This document shows positions 61,598 to 64,000 of a stretch of DNA of 64,000 nucleotides, piece after piece. Each line of letters opens with the position of its first letter. Position 1 is the stretch's first letter. The translations under genes and the position numbers were made by a program. The notes below the pieces were generated by a model, which ran no database searches, was not told the DNA's origin, and was given only the letters and a program-made list of their open reading frames with translations. This stretch comes from an uncultured Parasphingopyxis sp. (GTDB lineage Bacteria; Pseudomonadota; Alphaproteobacteria; Sphingomonadales; Sphingomonadaceae): assembly GCF_937129435.1 (NCBI RefSeq), contig NZ_CAKZNF010000033.1:39706-103705 (forward strand), written 5' to 3'.

Positions 61598-63079
61598 ATG
61601 ACCGATCTCACCGATCTCGGCGTTGCCGGGCTGCGCGACGGCTTCCGTGCCGGCGACTTCACCGCGCGCGAAGTGGCCGAGGCGTTCAACGGCGCCGTCG
61701 AAGCCGCTAGCCAGCTCAACGCCTTCATCGTCACGACGCCCGAAAAGGCGATCGAAGCGGCCGACGCGGCGGACAAGGATCGCGATGCCGGCACGCTCAA
61801 GCCGCTGTCGGGCGTGCCGCTCGGCATCAAGGATTTGTTCTGCACCAAGGGCGTCCAGTCCGCCGCGGCGAGCCATATCCTCGAAGGCTTCACGCCGCCC
61901 TATGAATCGACGGTCACGACCAAGCTGTTCGATGCGGGCGCCGGGATGCTGGGCAAGCTCAACATGGACCAGTTCGCCATGGGATCGTCGAATGAGACGA
62001 GCTTTTTCGGCGATGTCGTCTCGCCCTGGCGGCGCAACGATGGCGGCAATGCGCCACTGACGCCGGGCGGATCGTCGGGCGGCAGCTCGTCTTCGGTCGC
62101 CGCGCATCTCTGCCCGGCCGCCACCGGCACCGACACCGGCGGCTCGATCCGCCAACCCGCCGCCTTTACCGGTATCGTCGGCATGAAGCCGACCTATGGC
62201 CGCTGCTCGCGCCTCGGCATCATCGCCTTTGCCAGCTCGCTCGACCAGGCCGGCCCGATGACGCGCGACGTGCGCGATGCGGCGATCATGCTCAACGTCA
62301 TGGCGGGCTACGACCCCGGCGACGCGACCTCGCTCGACGTCGCCGTGCCCGATTGGGAGGCGGCGCTGTCGTCGGATCTCAAGGGCAAAAAAGTTGGGAT
62401 TCCAAAGGAATATCGCGTCGAGAACATGCCCGGCGAAATCGATGCGCTGTGGCACAAGGGCGCGGACATGTTGCGCGATGCGGGCGCCGAGATCGTCGAT
62501 ATCTCGCTGCCGCACACCAAATATGCGCTGCCCGCCTATTACATCATCGCGCCGGCGGAAGCCTCGGCCAACCTGTCGCGCTATGACGGCGTCCGCTACG
62601 GCCTGCGCGAGCTGCCCGAGGGCGCGAACCTGCAGGACATGTACGCCGCGACGCGGACGGCAGGCTTCGGCGACGAGGTAAAGCGCCGGATCATGATCGG
62701 CACATACGTGCTGAGCGCGGGCTATTACGACGCCTATTTCACCAAGGCGCAGAAGGTCCGCTCGCTGATCGTGCAGGATTTCGAAAAGGCGTGGGAGGAA
62801 TGCGACCTCCTCCTCACCCCGACCGCCCCGAGCGCCGCCTTCGCGCTTGGCGATCTCAGCGACGATCCGATCGCGATGTACCTGAACGACGTCTTCACCG
62901 TGCCGAGCTCGCTTGCCGGGTTGCCAGCGATTTCGGTGCCGGGTGGGCTGGACGAGAAGGGCCTGCCGCTGGGGCTCCAGATCATCGGCAAGCCGCTCGA
63001 CGAGCAGGGCGTGATGGATGCGGGACTGGCGATCGAGGAGCGCGCCGGGTTCGTGGCGGGGGCGGAGAAGTGGTGGTGA
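61598..63079 (+). CDS. gatA: Asp-tRNA(Asn)/Glu-tRNA(Gln) amidotransferase subunit A
   Basis: The amidase subunit, 493 residues, frees ammonia from glutamine and channels it to GatB. The Ser-cisSer-Lys triad is visible: Lys in [11 protein letters not shown], the Ser in [13 protein letters not shown], and the nucleophile region [17 protein letters not shown] at the start is preceded by GGGGTGGG. Its stop overlaps the GTG of an extra small gene, which then overlaps gatB, so GatA and GatB translation now passes through that gene. Confidence 0.98.
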   Translation: MTDLTDLGVAGLRDGFRAGDFTAREVAEAFNGAVEAASQLNAFIVTTPEKAIEAADAADKDRDAGTLKPLSGVPLGIKDLFCTKGVQSAAASHILEGFTPPYESTVTTKLFDAGAGMLGKLNMDQFAMGSSNETSFFGDVVSPWRRNDGGNAPLTPGGSSGGSSSSVAAHLCPAATGTDTGGSIRQPAAFTGIVGMKPTYGRCSRLGIIAFASSLDQAGPMTRDVRDAAIMLNVMAGYDPGDATSLDVAVPDWEAALSSDLKGKKVGIPKEYRVENMPGEIDALWHKGADMLRDAGAEIVDISLPHTKYALPAYYIIAPAEASANLSRYDGVRYGLRELPEGANLQDMYAATRTAGFGDEVKRRIMIGTYVLSAGYYDAYFTKAQKVRSLIVQDFEKAWEECDLLLTPTAPSAAFALGDLSDDPIAMYLNDVFTVPSSLAGLPAISVPGGLDEKGLPLGLQIIGKPLDEQGVMDAGLAIEERAGFVAGAEKWW

Positions 63080-63450
63080 ACGAAGAGAGTGAATCTGACG
63101 AAGATTTCGCCGAGTTGCGTTCATTCGTTTCGGGTAGTCTGAAGGCTATCATGGACGGCATTTCGGATGTGCAGCCAGAAGCGCAAATGAGTTCCCCGTT
63201 TGGGACCGGAACACATGCTTATAATGCGCCAAAGAAGGTCGCTTTTGATATAGCCGTTTCTGCAGAGCGCACCTCGGCAAAGAAAGGTGGATTTTCACTG
63301 AGAGTCTTGTCGGTCGGGGCGGCAGGAGAGGCAGAAGGGAGCAAAGCTGATTCGACAGTAACGCGCATACAATTTTCGGTCAGAACCGAATTCCAGCGTA
63401 AAAACGCAGGTAAACCATTGCCGAAACAAAATAAGGATTGGATGGCCTGA
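63076..63450 (+). CDS. Small protein resembling trypsin-co-occurring domain 2 (trypco2), inserted in gatCAB
   Basis: Three GTG codons overlap at 63070-63078; GTG 63076 has GGAG 8 bases upstream and overlaps the gatA stop (GTGA). The product is 124 residues: an acidic start ([17 protein letters not shown]), then [13 protein letters not shown]. Next come strands [11 protein letters not shown] and [16 protein letters not shown] and a last strand [10 protein letters not shown]. This helix-plus-strands order resembles trypco2 proteins found in conflict-type gene neighbourhoods. The match is by eye only. Base composition is lower in GC than gatA and gatB, which suggests transfer. Its stop overlaps the gatB ATG. 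Confidence 0.6.
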   Translation: MNEESESDEDFAELRSFVSGSLKAIMDGISDVQPEAQMSSPFGTGTHAYNAPKKVAFDIAVSAERTSAKKGGFSLRVLSVGAAGEAEGSKADSTVTRIQFSVRTEFQRKNAGKPLPKQNKDWMA

Positions 63451-64000
63451 TGGGCACATATCGCATCCAAGGCGCCACGGGCGAATGGGAGGTCGTGATT
63501 GGCCTCGAGGTCCATGCACAGGTGACGTCGAAGGCCAAGCTGTTTTCGGGGGCCTCGACAGAATTTGGGGCCGAGCCCAATTGCAACGTGTCGCTCGTCG
63601 ATGCAGCGATGCCGGGGATGCTGCCGGTGGTGAACGGCGAGTGCATCCGCCAGGCGGTGCGGACGGGGCTCGCGCTCAATGCGCAGATCAACCGCTGGTC
63701 GCGCTTCGACAGGAAGAATTATTTCTACGCCGACCTGCCGCAGGGCTACCAGATTTCGCAGCTCTACCACCCGATCGTCGGCGAAGGCGTGATCGAGGTG
63801 CCGCTCGACGAGAAGGACCCCGATGGCGAGGTGAAAACGATCGGTATCGAGCGCATCCATGTCGAGCAGGACGCGGGCAAGCTGATGCACGACCAGCATC
63901 CGACGATGAGCTATGTCGACCTGAACCGCTCGGGCGTCGCGCTGATGGAGATCGTCTCGCGGCCCGATATGCGCTCGCCGCTTGAAGCCGGTGCCTATGT
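63450..64000 (+). CDS. gatB: Asp-tRNA(Asn)/Glu-tRNA(Gln) amidotransferase subunit B, 3' truncated by window end
   Basis: The first 183 residues of GatB, which binds the mischarged tRNA and activates its acyl group. [36 protein letters not shown] and [12 protein letters not shown] are conserved family segments. The ATG overlaps the stop of the preceding small gene (TGATG). The rest lies beyond the window. Confidence 0.97.
   Translation, partial: MGTYRIQGATGEWEVVIGLEVHAQVTSKAKLFSGASTEFGAEPNCNVSLVDAAMPGMLPVVNGECIRQAVRTGLALNAQINRWSRFDRKNYFYADLPQGYQISQLYHPIVGEGVIEVPLDEKDPDGEVKTIGIERIHVEQDAGKLMHDQHPTMSYVDLNRSGVALMEIVSRPDMRSPLEAGAY

Noticed and set aside
61502..63124. 540-codon open frame antisense to gatA
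   Set aside because: It mirrors gatA and has the His/Arg/Asp-rich look of antisense frames; gatA is unambiguous.

Overview
The window is dense, GC-rich bacterial chromosome. The gene set and order point to an Alphaproteobacterium, most likely a member of the Sphingomonadales. The clues are the nitrilase-DUF1178 pair, a DUF1465/RcdA homologue, the mreBCD-mrdA-rodA order, two SPOR proteins around an orphan ParA, a non-catalytic dihydroorotase next to pyrB, and several dispersed intergenic inverted repeats. The lineage is an inference from these features; no 16S rRNA gene is present. Both ends are cut: a nitrilase lacks its start on the left and gatB lacks its end on the right.

Layout. 1-3.7 kb: nitrilase, DUF1178, tRNA-Arg(CCT), a methyltransferase, folE and a lipoprotein. 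3.7-6.8 kb (minus): a sulfotransferase-like protein with a PKHD-type dioxygenase, then rpsF-rpsR-rplI. 7-10.8 kb: a PilZ protein, a membrane protein, and an acyl-CoA dehydrogenase with a phosphotransferase-DUF6285 fusion. 10.9-15.4 kb (plus): fabD-fabG-acpP-fabF-mltG. 15.4-25.4 kb (mostly minus): argC, an NlpC/P60 peptidase, an M17 aminopeptidase, rimO, then serS-surE-nlpD-like-K+ channel. 25.5-32.5 kb: small regulators and stress genes (host-attachment-family protein, a Ser/Thr/Gly-rich surface-type protein, a DksA-like protein, two DUF465 proteins, Hsp20, an RcdA-like protein), nitronate monooxygenase, a TSUP transporter and a second PilZ protein. 32.5-34.3 kb: a TIR-domain membrane protein beside tRNA-Lys(CTT). 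34.4-42.1 kb: the cell-shape operon mreB-mreC-mreD-mrdA-rodA and the divergent mutL. 42.1-50 kb: leuA with a leucine-rich leader peptide, a TetR-controlled membrane protein, ilvC, ilvN and ilvB. 50.1-56.1 kb: miaA and serB with overlapping divergent starts, then the SPOR/ParA region. 56.2-64 kb: pyrB with inactive pyrC, ruvX, a DUF3089 protein and gatCAB, with a foreign-looking small gene between gatA and gatB.

How genes work together. Fatty-acid synthesis genes are contiguous. Branched-chain amino acid genes (leuA, ilvC, ilvN, ilvB) are spread over 7 kb, and leuA carries what looks like a ribosome-mediated attenuator. Cell-envelope functions (Mre/Rod, MltG, the NlpD-like protein, NlpC/P60, SPOR proteins) recur through the window.

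Most unusual features. First, a 519-residue single-pass membrane protein joins a cytosolic TIR domain to a periplasmic LprI/DUF1311-like segment and a TonB C-terminal-like domain. Second, the leuA leader peptide MTARLALLLRLTRP. Third, a low-GC gene resembling trypsin-co-occurring domain 2 proteins lies inside gatCAB. Fourth, an intergenic repeat family supplies the apparent ribosome-binding sites of pyrC and ruvX. No CRISPR array, transposase, integrase or prophage block was seen.
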